Below, piece by piece: positions 1 through 9,012 of a stretch of 64,000 nt of DNA. The DNA comes from Bradyrhizobium paxllaeri (lineage in GTDB: Bacteria > Pseudomonadota > Alphaproteobacteria > Rhizobiales > Xanthobacteraceae): the NCBI RefSeq assembly GCF_001693515.2, contig NZ_CP042968.1, forward strand, positions 6,510,001 to 6,574,000, given 5' to 3'. Position numbers and translations under genes: made by a program. Position 1 is the stretch's first letter; each line of letters starts with the position of its first letter. The notes under the pieces are model-generated. The model ran no database searches. It saw only the letters and a list, made by a program, of their open reading frames with translations, and was not told the origin of the DNA.

Positions 1-1133
1 ACGCCGGCGGCGTTCATCGATTCCACCTCGGTGCGCGGGCGCTGCCGCGTCAGCGCCAGCATCATGCCGACGCCATAGGCCAGCGAGATGATCGAGGAGC
101 CGCCATAGGAGATGAAGGGCAGCGTCATGCCCTTGGCCGGGATCAACTGCAGGTTCACCGCCATGTTGATCGCCGCCTGCACGCCGAACAGGATCGCAAG
201 GCCCGACGCCGCAAAACGCGCGAACATGTCCTCGCTGGCATAGGCGCGCGTCAGCGTGCGAAGCACGACGAAGGCGAACAGCCCGACCAGCGCCAGGCAG
301 AGTATGATGCCGAATTCTTCGGCGGCCACCGCGAACACGAAATCGGTGTGGCTGTCCGGCAGGCTGCGTTTTGCAATACCCTCGCCCGGCCCGAGCCCGA
401 ACCAGCCCCCGTTCCAGAACGCTTCCATCGCCATGTCGACCTGGAAGGTGTCGCCGGAGGCCGGATTCATGAAGCGCTTGATGCGGCCGGCGACGTGCGG
501 AACCAACAGATAGGCGCTGAACAAGCCGGCGGCGGCGGCGCCGGCAAGGCCGGCCACCCAGATCATCCGCATCCCTGCGATGAAGAACAGCGCGCCCCAC
601 ACCATCAGGACCAGCATGGTCTGGCCGAAATCCGGCTCCATGACCAGAAGCGCCACCAGCATCAGGAGCAGCGCCATCGCCATCGAGGTCGCCGGCATTT
701 CCGGCCGCCTGGTCGATTCCGCAAACAGCCACGCCGCCATCACGACAAAGGCGGGCTTGGCGGATTCGGATGCCTGGATGTTGACGCCGAGCAGCGTGAT
801 CCAGCGCCGCGATCCCTTCACCTCCGCGCCGAAGGCAAGCGTCGCCACGATCAGGATGATGCTCGCCACGAAGACCAGCAGCGCGAGACGGCGGATCTGC
901 TTCGGCGACAGGAACGACACCCCGATCAGCACCATCAGGGACGGCAGCAGAAACAGCATGTGCCGGCTGAAGAAATGGAAGGGATCGAGCCCGATCCGCG
1001 TTGCCACCGGCGGGCTCGCCGCCAGCGACAGGATCACGCCGCCCAGCATCAGCGCCATGATCGCGCCGAGCAGCAGCTTATCCACGGTCCACCACCAGTC
1101 CGAAAACGGGGTGCGTTGGTCACGGTGGAGCAT
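1..1133 (-). CDS. ftsW: FtsW, lipid II polymerase/flippase of the divisome (partial, C-terminus outside window)
   Basis: SEDS-family integral membrane protein that polymerises lipid II at the septum with FtsI. The 377 codons present start MLHRDQRTPFSDWWW and give a cytoplasmic N-terminus followed by many hydrophobic segments. Recognisable SEDS stretches include ASESAKPAFVVMAAW, the MEPDFGQTMLV motif and FISYGGSSIISLAYGVGM near the cut end. The start at 1133 has GGGGAC just upstream. It is the most downstream dcw gene in the window, but it is separated from murD by a DUF5107 gene and repeats, so it may not be simply co-transcribed with murD. The frame is still open at base 1; only the short C-terminal tail is missing. 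Confidence 0.95.
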   Translation of the reverse strand, partial: MLHRDQRTPFSDWWWTVDKLLLGAIMALMLGGVILSLAASPPVATRIGLDPFHFFSRHMLFLLPSLMVLIGVSFLSPKQIRRLALLVFVASIILIVATLAFGAEVKGSRRWITLLGVNIQASESAKPAFVVMAAWLFAESTRRPEMPATSMAMALLLMLVALLVMEPDFGQTMLVLMVWGALFFIAGMRMIWVAGLAGAAAAGLFSAYLLVPHVAGRIKRFMNPASGDTFQVDMAMEAFWNGGWFGLGPGEGIAKRSLPDSHTDFVFAVAAEEFGIILCLALVGLFAFVVLRTLTRAYASEDMFARFAASGLAILFGVQAAINMAVNLQLIPAKGMTLPFISYGGSSIISLAYGVGMMLALTRQRPRTEVESMNAAG

Positions 1134-1421
1134 GGGGGTCCCCAAATGGCAGAGGTAACGCCCATTGGTGGCGCAGGATGGTTTATGGGGGGTTAATGAA
1201 GTGGGTAACTTTTTAGATAGGGGCGCACCCCGCTACAGGTCGTCATCCCCGCGAAGACGGATCCAGTACGCCGCGACTTCTCGGTCAATCGTCGGCGTCT
1301 CTGGAATACTGGATCACCCGCTTTCGCGGTTGACGACAATTCGTAGGATAACGATATCCTTCAATTGCGTTTGCTGAAAGATGATGGGGTTCACTGCGCT
1401 CTACCGATCCCTACGGTCGAA
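1134..1421. other. Intergenic region between ftsW and DUF5107 gene, with repeats
   Basis: I see no gene here. It holds a dispersed inverted repeat (1239-1336) and a fragment of a second repeat type (1381-1416). As ftsW is read leftward, this is also its upstream region; no clear promoter was recognised. Confidence 0.6.
1239..1336. repeat. Dispersed palindromic repeat (GTCGTCATCCCCGCG type)
   Basis: The left part GTCATCCCCGCGAA...GATCCAGTA is mirrored by TACTGGATC...CGCTTTCGCGG with a less conserved middle. This layout matches a short intergenic palindromic repeat. It has no coding potential and lies between ftsW and the DUF5107 gene. Confidence 0.6.
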
Positions 1422-2858
1422 CTATTTTATCTTCGTCTCGGCCGCCATCAGCTCTCGCCCATCCGTGGTCGCGATCGTCAGCCGCACCTCGCCGCTACCG
1501 CCGGCAGGAATCGTCGCGGAAATGCGGTTTCCGTTCTTCGGATCAGCTTTTACGGCGGCGTCGAACAATATCGTGTCGCCGCGAGTCAACGTCACGTGCA
1601 ACGGGGTGGCCGGCTCGATGCTGAAGAACTGGAGATTCACATCGGAGCCTGCGGCCGAGAGATTGATCAGGATTTTCTCGTTCGCGTGTGTCACGTTGCT
1701 CATGCCGACGGTCGGGCTGTAGGTTTCGGGGATAGACACTTCGCCCCGCGCCGGAAGCATGGCGCGGTGGAAGAACTGGTCCGATACGCCCGCCCACAAT
1801 TCAACGTAAGGCCGCGCTTCGCTCGGCTCCTTGCGCGCGTCCGTCTCGTTCGTGAACGAGGGATATCCCCACGTCCACATCTTCAGGCCGCGCGTGACCG
1901 TGTTGTCGGCAATGCGGATGATCCCCTCTTCGTTGTCGTGGTTGATCACGCCCCAGAAATTGCCGCCCTGCATATCGGGCGCCGCGTAGGCGATGCCCAT
2001 CGTCGGCCAGTTCCTGAAGTAGCGCAACTTTTGGAAACGGCTCATGCCCGGCCCCAGACTCTCGTCGCCGTCGGACAGATTCTTCGACCAGGCGGGTGTG
2101 CTGTAGGCCTTTATCGGTGCAATGATCTCGGCGCCGCCGGTCGTCTTGGGGTTGCTCGGGTCCGATCCCGGCGCGAGCGTCGTGCACGTCCAGTACTCGT
2201 AATCGACCGTGCTGGCTTGCGGGTTTTTCAGAACCACGCGCGTGTCCAGCGCGGCACGATCGGCTTTCAGCGTGACGTAGTAAGTCGCTTCGATACCTGT
2301 CGTCCCCTTGAGAAACTGCGCCGGTGCCGCGGAATACGCGAAGTCCCTAAGCGACATCGACACCGTCACTTCGCTGGCGCTCTCCTTCACGACCCTGAAA
2401 TTCCACGGCTTCAGCCACGTCCTGCCGTGCTCGGGATCCGGGAATGTGGGAAAGATGCCGCCATAGACCATCAGCCAGTCGTAATAGAAGATTCCGGCCT
2501 TCATCCCGTAAGGCACACCCACTTCCGTTCGATAGAGCTGTTCGTGGCCGGTCGGTTTGTAGATGATGGAAATAATGCGCCCGCCAAACTCGGGGACGAG
2601 CGTTGCCTTCAGATAGCGATTCTCCAGCACGCGGGTCTTGAACGTGCGATCAACGATGGTGTTCTTGTCGAGCGACCCGTCGACGAATCCGTTCTCTGCA
2701 TCGACCGCGTACTGGACGGTGCTCCACGTAATCGTCGACTCGCTGAGAGACACACTGTCCGGCGAATCCGCATGCACGTCGGCATGAAATGCACAGACCG
2801 CCAAAAGGACTGCAACCACGAAGCCGATAGGGCGATGCGAGGTAACGTGAATTGCCAT
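1422..2858 (-). CDS. Secreted DUF5107-domain protein inside the dcw cluster
   Basis: 478 aa. Residues 1-30 form a signal peptide (basic start, hydrophobic core VVAVLLAVCAFHA, then DVHADSPDS), so the product is probably periplasmic. The mature part resembles DUF5107 proteins, which have a galactose-mutarotase-like beta-sandwich fold: LENRYLKATLVPEFGGRI, YDWLMVYGGIFPTFPDPEHG and WTWGYPSF are typical of that carbohydrate-associated group. No catalytic role can be assigned from sequence. The start has AAGGTGCC upstream. Its position between murD and ftsW is odd, and repeat fragments flank it on both sides, which suggests insertion into the cluster. GC looks slightly lower than in the neighbouring mur genes. 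Confidence 0.8.
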   Translation of the reverse strand: MAIHVTSHRPIGFVVAVLLAVCAFHADVHADSPDSVSLSESTITWSTVQYAVDAENGFVDGSLDKNTIVDRTFKTRVLENRYLKATLVPEFGGRIISIIYKPTGHEQLYRTEVGVPYGMKAGIFYYDWLMVYGGIFPTFPDPEHGRTWLKPWNFRVVKESASEVTVSMSLRDFAYSAAPAQFLKGTTGIEATYYVTLKADRAALDTRVVLKNPQASTVDYEYWTCTTLAPGSDPSNPKTTGGAEIIAPIKAYSTPAWSKNLSDGDESLGPGMSRFQKLRYFRNWPTMGIAYAAPDMQGGNFWGVINHDNEEGIIRIADNTVTRGLKMWTWGYPSFTNETDARKEPSEARPYVELWAGVSDQFFHRAMLPARGEVSIPETYSPTVGMSNVTHANEKILINLSAAGSDVNLQFFSIEPATPLHVTLTRGDTILFDAAVKADPKNGNRISATIPAGGSGEVRLTIATTDGRELMAAETKIK

Positions 2859-2901
2859 TTATGGCACCTTCGAGCGGGCCGGAGCAGCAATTCTAGCGCG
2901 T

Positions 2902-2981
2902 CGGATGGGTGGAGCGAAGCGATACCCAATCAATTGTGTATGCAAAATTGATGGGTTTCGCGACGCTCTACCCATCCTACG
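2902..2981. repeat. Dispersed inverted repeat (GGATGGGTGGAGCGAAGCG type)
   Basis: The left arm reads GGATGGGTGGAGCGAAGCGA and the right arm TCGCGACGCTCTACCCATCC, separated by a short AT-rich centre. The same repeat type recurs as a fragment at 1381-1416 and, more diverged, at 37821-37895. It is non-coding. Confidence 0.7.
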
Positions 2982-2982
2982 A

Positions 2983-3192
2983 TCACACCACAGGCAGCGC
3001 CGTCCGCGCTTTCTGCAACGCTTCGATCAGTTGGTCGAGTTCTTGTTTTCCAAAGAACACTTCAATATCGCCACTTCTACGGAGAGACAGCGCCAATCCA
3101 GCGAAATCTCCTACCGTGCGGACGATCATTACGGCTTCATCTCCACTGTCGCGATCCGTAAAACTGATCGGAGCGATCTGCATCGCTGGCAT
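2983..3192 (-). CDS. Hypothetical small protein, 69 aa
   Basis: The 69-aa product has no signal peptide and no recognised domain. It is mixed alpha/beta in character: a beta-rich N-terminal half (MQIAPISFTDRD, AVMIVRTVGDFAGLALSL) and an amphipathic C-terminal helix (GKQELDQLIEALQKART). A second in-frame ATG at 3183 has AAGGA at better spacing and may be the true start. It follows murD on the same strand. The composition looks like a real small cytoplasmic protein, but no function is proposed. Confidence 0.5.
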   Translation of the reverse strand: MPAMQIAPISFTDRDSGDEAVMIVRTVGDFAGLALSLRRSGDIEVFFGKQELDQLIEALQKARTALPVV

Positions 3193-3231
3193 CCTTTCCG
3201 TCCATCGATGACAGTCACAAATCGATTGTAC

Positions 3232-4632
3232 TCACACCACCGGCTTTACGCCGGGCATCGCCGTCACGAGATCCCTGAACTTCGCGCCGCGAATCTCAAA
3301 GTTACGGTACTGGTCGAACGAGGCGCAGGCCGGAGACAGCAGCACCACCGGATCGACAATCCCCGATGCCTCTGCGTCGCGCGCGGCGCTCGCCACCGCG
3401 ACATCGAGCGTTTCCGAAATCTCGTGCGGCACGCGCTCGCCCAGCGTGCCGGCAAATTCCTGCGCGGCCTCGCCGATCAGATAGGCCTTCCGGATACGCG
3501 GAAAATATTCGGTCAGCCCCGTGATGCCGCCTTGCTTCGGCATGCCGCCGGCGATCCAGAAGATGTCGGCAAAGGACGACAGCGCATGCGCGGCGGCATC
3601 GGCATTGGTGCCCTTGGAGTCGTTGACGAACAGCACGTTGCCGCGGCGGCCGACTTGCTCCATGCGGTGGGCGAGGCCGGGAAAGCTGCGCAGGCCGTTC
3701 TGTAGCGTATCGGTCGAAATGCCCATCGCGAGCGCACAGGCCGCAGCGCAGGCCGCGTTCTGCGCGTTGTGCAGGCCGCGGAGCGAGCCGATTCCGCCCA
3801 GCCGCGCCACCTCGCGGCGGGCGCCACCGGAGGCCTGCACGATGGTTTCACGCTCGACATAGACGCCGTCGGGCAGCGGGTTCTTCACGGAGATTCGCAC
3901 CACGCGCTTGCCGGCCTGGTCGAGGCGATCGGCAATGTTGCGGCACCAGCCGTCATCGACGCCGACAATGGACGTGCCATGCGGCTGCACGCCGGCGACG
4001 AGCCGCGCCTTCACGGCGGCGTAGTGTTCAAGCGTGCCGTGGCGATCGATGTGGTCTTCGCTGACGTTCAGGAGAATGCCGACGGACGGATCGAGTGAGG
4101 GCGCGAGGTCGATCTGGTAGGACGACATCTCTACCACATGCACCCGCCCCATCCGCGGCGGCTCCAGCGACAGGATAGCGGTGCCGATATTGCCGCCCAT
4201 CTGGGCATCGTAGCCGGCGACCTTCATCAGGTGCGCGATCAGCGCGGTCGTGGTCGACTTGCCGTTGGTGCCGGTGATGGCGACGAAGGGCGCATCCGGC
4301 GCGTGGCGACGGCGCTCGCGGCAGAACAGTTCGATGTCGCCGATCACCTCACAGCCGGCCTGCCGAGCCATCAGCACCGACCAATGCGGCGCCGGATGCG
4401 TCAGCGGCGCGCCGGGGGTGAGGATCAGTGCCGAGAAATTTGCCCACGACACCGTGCGAAGATCGGCCGTGGTGAAACCGGCCTGTGCCGCCTTGGCGAC
4501 GTTGTCGGCGCTATCATCGCCGGCGATCACTTCGGCGCCGCCGGCCTTCAGCGCATGGCAGCTCGCGAGGCCGGAACCACCGAGACCGAACACGGCGACT
4601 GTCTTGCCTGCAAAGGAGGTGATGGGAATCAT
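3232..4632 (-). CDS. murD: UDP-N-acetylmuramoyl-L-alanine--D-glutamate ligase
   Basis: 466 aa, normal for MurD. It adds D-glutamate to UDP-MurNAc-L-Ala in the cytoplasm using ATP. The N-terminal Rossmann-like domain begins [13 protein letters not shown] (residues 13-25). The Mur-ligase ATP-binding loop GTNGKSTTT lies at 121-129. EMSSYQID and later [16 protein letters not shown] and [10 protein letters not shown] are classic MurD segments. It lies in dcw order after mraY, with a 133-bp gap occupied by a dispersed repeat. The start is the ATG at 4632. Confidence 0.96.
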   Translation of the reverse strand: MIPITSFAGKTVAVFGLGGSGLASCHALKAGGAEVIAGDDSADNVAKAAQAGFTTADLRTVSWANFSALILTPGAPLTHPAPHWSVLMARQAGCEVIGDIELFCRERRRHAPDAPFVAITGTNGKSTTTALIAHLMKVAGYDAQMGGNIGTAILSLEPPRMGRVHVVEMSSYQIDLAPSLDPSVGILLNVSEDHIDRHGTLEHYAAVKARLVAGVQPHGTSIVGVDDGWCRNIADRLDQAGKRVVRISVKNPLPDGVYVERETIVQASGGARREVARLGGIGSLRGLHNAQNAACAAACALAMGISTDTLQNGLRSFPGLAHRMEQVGRRGNVLFVNDSKGTNADAAAHALSSFADIFWIAGGMPKQGGITGLTEYFPRIRKAYLIGEAAQEFAGTLGERVPHEISETLDVAVASAARDAEASGIVDPVVLLSPACASFDQYRNFEIRGAKFRDLVTAMPGVKPVV

Positions 4633-4643
4633 GATGCCTCCAC

Positions 4644-4748
4644 GGTCATTCCGGAAATCGCGCAGCGATTATCTGGAATCTCGAGATTCTCAGGGGCGCA
4701 ACGGCGCCCCAGAGTTCGATGCTGGCGCATCGCCCCGGAATGACGGCC
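4644..4748. repeat. Dispersed palindromic repeat (CATTCCGG/CCGGAATGACGG type)
   Basis: GGTCATTCCGG at the left and CCCCGGAATGACGG at the right form inverted ends, with GGAATCTCGAGATT in the middle. Related copies lie at 14851-14928 and 19301-19378. It fills the murD-mraY gap. Confidence 0.7.
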
Positions 4749-4765
4749 GTAGAGATGCATGATTG

Positions 4766-5872
4766 TCACCGCAGCTTCAGCGTGGAGAGGCCGGCGAGCG
4801 CCAGCATCACCGAAATGATCCAGAACCGGATCACGATCTGCGGCTCGGTCCAGCCCTTCTGCTCGAAATGATGGTGCAGCGGCGCCATCCGGAACACGCG
4901 TTTTCCAGTCAGCTTGAACGAGGCCACCTGCACGATCACCGAGACGGCTTCCAATACGAACAGGCCGCCGATTACGGCCAGCACGATCTCGTGCTTCACC
5001 GCCACCGCGGTCGCACCCAGCATGCCGCCGAGCGCGAGCGAGCCGGTGTCGCCCATGAAGATCGAGGCCGGCGGCGCGTTGAACCAGAGAAAGCCGAGGC
5101 CGGCGCCAAGCACCGCGCCGCACAACACCGCGAGTTCACCGGTGCCGGCGACGTATCGGATCTGCAGATAATCCGAGAAAACCGCGTTGCCGGTCAGGTA
5201 CGAGATCATGCCGAAACTGGCGGCCGCGATCATGACCGGCACGATGGCAAGGCCGTCGAGGCCATCGGTCAGGTTCACCGCATTGCCGGCGCCGACGATG
5301 ACGAAGGCGCCGAAGATCACGAAGAACCAGCCGAAATTGATCACCACGTCCTTCAGGAACGGAATCGCGAGCGACGTCGATGTCACATCGCGGCCGAGCC
5401 GCACCAGCGCGTAACACGCGACAAGCGCAATCACCGCTTCGATCAAGAGCCGCAGCTTGCCGGCGAATCCGCTATGGCTCTGTTTCGTCACCTTCAGATA
5501 GTCGTCATAGAAACCGACAAAGCCGAAGCCGAGCGTCACCGCCAGCACGATCCAGACATAGGGGTTGAGCGGGTTGGCCCACAGCAGCGTCGAGACCACG
5601 AGGCCCGAGAGGATCATCAGCCCGCCCATCGTCGGCGTGCCCTTCTTGGAAATCAGGTGGGATGCCGGGCCGTCGGTGCGGATCGGCTGGCCCTTGCCTT
5701 GCCGGAGCCGCAAATGATCGATGATCCAGGGGCCGAACAGGAACACGAACAGTGCCCCCGTCACCATCGCCCCGCCGGTGCGGAAGGTGATGTAGCGAAA
5801 TACGTTCAGCGCGCCGCGGAAGATGCCAAAACCGGGAACGGTGTTGGAAAGTTCGATCAGCCAGTAAAACAT
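4766..5872 (-). CDS. mraY: Phospho-N-acetylmuramoyl-pentapeptide transferase
   Basis: 368 aa, about ten membrane segments. It transfers phospho-MurNAc-pentapeptide to undecaprenyl phosphate, making lipid I in the inner membrane. Diagnostic motifs are the Asp pair in FYDDYLK (residues 121-127), [13 protein letters not shown] (197-209), [12 protein letters not shown] (about 280) and the histidine-rich HHHFEQKGW (about 336). It sits between murF and murD as expected. The gaps on both sides are longer than is usual in this cluster (167 and 133 bp); the murF-side gap holds no gene. Confidence 0.97.
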   Translation of the reverse strand: MFYWLIELSNTVPGFGIFRGALNVFRYITFRTGGAMVTGALFVFLFGPWIIDHLRLRQGKGQPIRTDGPASHLISKKGTPTMGGLMILSGLVVSTLLWANPLNPYVWIVLAVTLGFGFVGFYDDYLKVTKQSHSGFAGKLRLLIEAVIALVACYALVRLGRDVTSTSLAIPFLKDVVINFGWFFVIFGAFVIVGAGNAVNLTDGLDGLAIVPVMIAAASFGMISYLTGNAVFSDYLQIRYVAGTGELAVLCGAVLGAGLGFLWFNAPPASIFMGDTGSLALGGMLGATAVAVKHEIVLAVIGGLFVLEAVSVIVQVASFKLTGKRVFRMAPLHHHFEQKGWTEPQIVIRFWIISVMLALAGLSTLKLR

Positions 5873-6039
5873 TCAAAAGGCCCTATCACGCGGCTTGGTT
5901 GCGCCGTCTTTGGCGGGAAGCGCTTTGGCAACGCCTTGATAATCGTTTTCATCCTCAAACCAAGCAAATCTTGGTCATGCCTGGGGTATTGACGAATCAC
6001 GTCTCGCAGCAGAAAGGCGGGCCGCCTGATACGGCCAGT

Positions 6040-7422
6040 CTACGCCTTTGCCTGCAAGGCGGCCAGCAGGCGGGGCACAAACTTGTTCACCCAGAACATC
6101 TTTTTGCTGCCCTTGACCACCACCACGTCCCCCTCCCGCAGCAATGCGGCGATTTGTTGAGGATCGAGCGTCGCCGGGTCTTCATGCCAGCCCAGCGCCC
6201 GCTCCGCCGGAACGAGATCGTATAGATGGCGCATCAAGGGGCCGACGCAGTAGACGCCGTCGATATCAGGCAGGTCCGCCGCGAGTTTTACGTGATAGGC
6301 GGGCGCGTCAGCGCCCAATTCCAGCATGTCGCCGAGAATGGCGATGCGCCGGCCCGATTTCACCGGCCGCGCCTTCAGGCTGCCGAGCGCGGCCACCATG
6401 CTGGCCGGATTGCCGTTGAAACTGTCGTCGATCACGGTGACGCCGGAGGCCGCCTGCTCCACGCCGCGGCCGGTCATGATGCCAACATGGCCGAGCTCTT
6501 TCGCCAGCGCCGCCGGATCGAGCCCGGCGGCATGGATCGACGCCAGCGCGGCCAGCGCGTTCTGCAAGCGATGCGGCGCGCCCGGCGTCAGGCTGAACTC
6601 GATCTTCTTGCCATTCACCTGAACGGCGACGTTCCAGCTCTCGCCCTCGGGCGTGTGCTTCAGTTCCCGTACCTCGGAGGCTTCACCGAAGCGGACGACC
6701 TTGCCGTTCCATTCCGGCGCCGCTACGTCGTCAGGCAACACCAGCACGCCGTCCCTGGACAGGCCTTGCGCGATGCTCACCTTCTCGCGCCGGATCGCTT
6801 CCAGGCTGCCGAGCTTTTCCAGATGTACCGGCTGCACGTTCACGACCAGCGCGACCGTCGGTTTCGTCAATTCGCTCAGCCGCGCGATCTCGCCGGTCTG
6901 GTTCATGCCCATCTCGACGACCCAGACGCTCGCACCCGGGCTGGCATTGCACAGCGTCAGCGGCACGCCCCAGAAATTGTTGAAGCTGCTCGGGCTGGCA
7001 TAGGCGGCAGGGTACGCAGCAAGGAACTCCTTGGTGCTGGTCTTGCCGGCGCTGCCGGTCAGACCTATCACCGGGCCGTCGAAGCGCGCCCGCGCGGCAC
7101 GCGCGAGCGCCCAAAGCCCATCAATCAACGTATCCTTCACGACCAGTTGAGGAACGCTCACGCCGGTGATTCGATGCGGAACGATCATTGCCACCGCGCC
7201 GGCCGCCTCCGCCTTGTCGGCGAACTCCCAGCCGTCGCGCGCGCTGGCGAAGCTGGAGATGAAGCCGCCACTTGGCGTGCCGCTCAACGCCACGAACAGG
7301 CATCCCGGTTTCACCAGCCGGCTGTCCTGCGTGACGAAATCGATCGGTGTGCCCGGGAATTCGCCTGACAGCCCCAGCGCGCGCGCTACTTCGGTAACCG
7401 TCCACAATGGCGTAGCGCTCAT
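6040..7422 (-). CDS. murF: UDP-N-acetylmuramoyl-tripeptide--D-alanyl-D-alanine ligase
   Basis: 460 aa, cytoplasmic. It adds D-Ala-D-Ala to the UDP-MurNAc tripeptide. The ATP-binding loop GLTGSAGKTSTKEFLA covers 120-135. WVVEMGMNQTGEI, VNVQPVHLEKLGS and DDSFNGNPASMVAAL are MurF signatures. Its ATG at 7422 overlaps the murE stop (7419-7422), a sign of translational coupling. Confidence 0.96.
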   Translation of the reverse strand: MSATPLWTVTEVARALGLSGEFPGTPIDFVTQDSRLVKPGCLFVALSGTPSGGFISSFASARDGWEFADKAEAAGAVAMIVPHRITGVSVPQLVVKDTLIDGLWALARAARARFDGPVIGLTGSAGKTSTKEFLAAYPAAYASPSSFNNFWGVPLTLCNASPGASVWVVEMGMNQTGEIARLSELTKPTVALVVNVQPVHLEKLGSLEAIRREKVSIAQGLSRDGVLVLPDDVAAPEWNGKVVRFGEASEVRELKHTPEGESWNVAVQVNGKKIEFSLTPGAPHRLQNALAALASIHAAGLDPAALAKELGHVGIMTGRGVEQAASGVTVIDDSFNGNPASMVAALGSLKARPVKSGRRIAILGDMLELGADAPAYHVKLAADLPDIDGVYCVGPLMRHLYDLVPAERALGWHEDPATLDPQQIAALLREGDVVVVKGSKKMFWVNKFVPRLLAALQAKA

Positions 7423-8876
7423 ACCACCCTCGCTGCGAGCGCGGCCGCCACCGCCTCATGATCACTGAACGGCAAGACCTTGTCGCCGACGATCTGGCCG
7501 GTCTCATGGCCCTTGCCGGCGATCAACAGCGCATCGCCGGGCTGCAGCGCCGCGATCCCAGCCCTGATCGCCTCGGTGCGATCGCCGATATCGGTTGCGC
7601 CCTTCGCCGCCGCCAGGATGGCGGCGCGGATCGCGGCCGGATTTTCGCTGCGCGGATTGTCGTCGGTGACGATGACCTGATCGGCATTCTCGGCCGCGAT
7701 CGCGCCCATGATCGGGCGTTTCCCCGCGTCGCGGTCGCCGCCCGCGCCGAAGATGACAATCAGCTTGCGTTTCGCATAAGGCCGCAGCGCCTGCAGCGAC
7801 TTCGCCAGCGCGTCCGGCTTGTGCGCGTAATCGACGAAAATCGGCGCGCCGTTGTGTTCGCCGACCCACTCGAGCCGCCCCTTGGCGCCTTCGAGATGTT
7901 CGAGCGTTGCGAACACCGCGGCCGGATCGCTGCCGGTGCCGATCGCAAGCCCCGCAGCCACCAGCGCGTTCTCGATCTGGAATTCGCCGACCAGCGGCAG
8001 CTTGATCGTGTAGTTGCGCCCGCGATGCTCCAGCGCGAGGTTCTGCGCAAAGCCTTCGACGCTGACACCGACAAGGCGGATACCTTCGCCGTCACTACCG
8101 GCGTTGCCGCCGACGGCGATGATGCGCAAGCCCCGCGCCTGCGCCGCCCCGATCACTTGCGGCGAGCAATCATGATCGGCCGAAATCACGGCTGCGCCAT
8201 CGGGCGCGATCAGGTCGCGGAACAGCCGCAGCTTGGCGGCAAGGTAATGCGCCTCATCCGGATGGTAATCCATATGGTCGCGCGACAGGTTGGTGAAGCC
8301 GCCGGCGGCGACGCGCACGCCGTCGAGCCGGAACTGGTCGAGCCCGTGCGAGGATGCCTCGAAGGCCAGATGCGTGACGCCGTCGCCGGTGATCTCGTCG
8401 AGCTGCCTGTGCAGCGCGATCGGGTCCGGCGTCGTCAGCGAGCCATAGACCGTGCGCTTTGGCGAAACCAGACCGATGGTGCCGATACTGGCGGAAGCGT
8501 GCCCGAGCCGTTCCCAGATCTGGCGCGTGAAGGCGGCCACCGAAGTCTTGCCGCTGGTGCCGGTCACCGCCGCTGTTATCGCGGGCTGCCGCGGATAGAA
8601 CTTTGCCGCCGCCAGCGCCAGCGCACGGCGCGGATTTGGCGTGACGACGAACGGCACACGGAGGCCCCGCGGCGCGTGATCACCGGCTACCGCAACTGCG
8701 CCAGCCCCAATTGCCGCATCGACGAAGCGCGCGCCGTCGGTCTTGCTGCCAGCAAGCGCAAAGAACAGATCGCCCGGCTTCACCGCGCGGCTGTCGACCG
8801 CCAGGCCTTTTACATCGACAGCTTCCGCCTGCGGCTCGATCGCCGCGTCGTCGCTGAAGAGGTCGCGAAGTTTCAT
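7419..8876 (-). CDS. murE: UDP-N-acetylmuramoyl-tripeptide synthetase (meso-diaminopimelate-adding)
   Basis: 485 aa with the start at MKLRDLFSDD; the frame is open further upstream but that extension has no MurE character. The ATP loop is VTGTSGKTSVAAF (about 105-117). FEASSHGLDQFR, NLSRDHMDYHP and DNPR (in VIVTDDNPRSENP) follow. DNPR is the motif that recognises meso-diaminopimelate, consistent with a Gram-negative wall. A palindrome and a dispersed repeat occupy the gap to ftsI (8877-9012), where a secondary promoter or processing site could lie. Confidence 0.95.
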   Translation of the reverse strand: MKLRDLFSDDAAIEPQAEAVDVKGLAVDSRAVKPGDLFFALAGSKTDGARFVDAAIGAGAVAVAGDHAPRGLRVPFVVTPNPRRALALAAAKFYPRQPAITAAVTGTSGKTSVAAFTRQIWERLGHASASIGTIGLVSPKRTVYGSLTTPDPIALHRQLDEITGDGVTHLAFEASSHGLDQFRLDGVRVAAGGFTNLSRDHMDYHPDEAHYLAAKLRLFRDLIAPDGAAVISADHDCSPQVIGAAQARGLRIIAVGGNAGSDGEGIRLVGVSVEGFAQNLALEHRGRNYTIKLPLVGEFQIENALVAAGLAIGTGSDPAAVFATLEHLEGAKGRLEWVGEHNGAPIFVDYAHKPDALAKSLQALRPYAKRKLIVIFGAGGDRDAGKRPIMGAIAAENADQVIVTDDNPRSENPAAIRAAILAAAKGATDIGDRTEAIRAGIAALQPGDALLIAGKGHETGQIVGDKVLPFSDHEAVAAALAARVV

Positions 8877-8911
8877 CTTGTTCCAGTCCGGCCCGGCGCA
8901 GCACTGCGCCA

Positions 8912-8940
8912 GGATAATGATCCGAATCGGATCATTATCC
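8912..8940. repeat. Perfect 14-bp-arm palindrome between ftsI and murE
   Basis: The arms GGATAATGATCCGA and TCGGATCATTATCC flank one central base. It lies 35 bp upstream of the murE start, inside the otherwise tight murE-ftsI junction. It could form a strong RNA hairpin in the dcw transcript or be part of a dispersed repeat. Confidence 0.75.
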
Positions 8941-8953
8941 CTCTCTATTTTGG

Positions 8954-9002
8954 GAGCATGATCTTGTCGGAAAACCGGTTTCCACTTTTCCGGATCATGC
9001 TC
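8954..9002. repeat. Dispersed hairpin repeat (GAGCATGATC...GATCATGCTC)
   Basis: GGGAGCATGATC at the left is mirrored by GGATCATGCTCC at the right, with an inner GGAAAACCGGTTTCC palindrome. I recognise this as a repeat type frequent in Bradyrhizobium chromosomes; that is memory, not a search. It is next to the ftsI stop codon. Confidence 0.7.
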
Positions 9003-9012
9003 CTGATACGCC

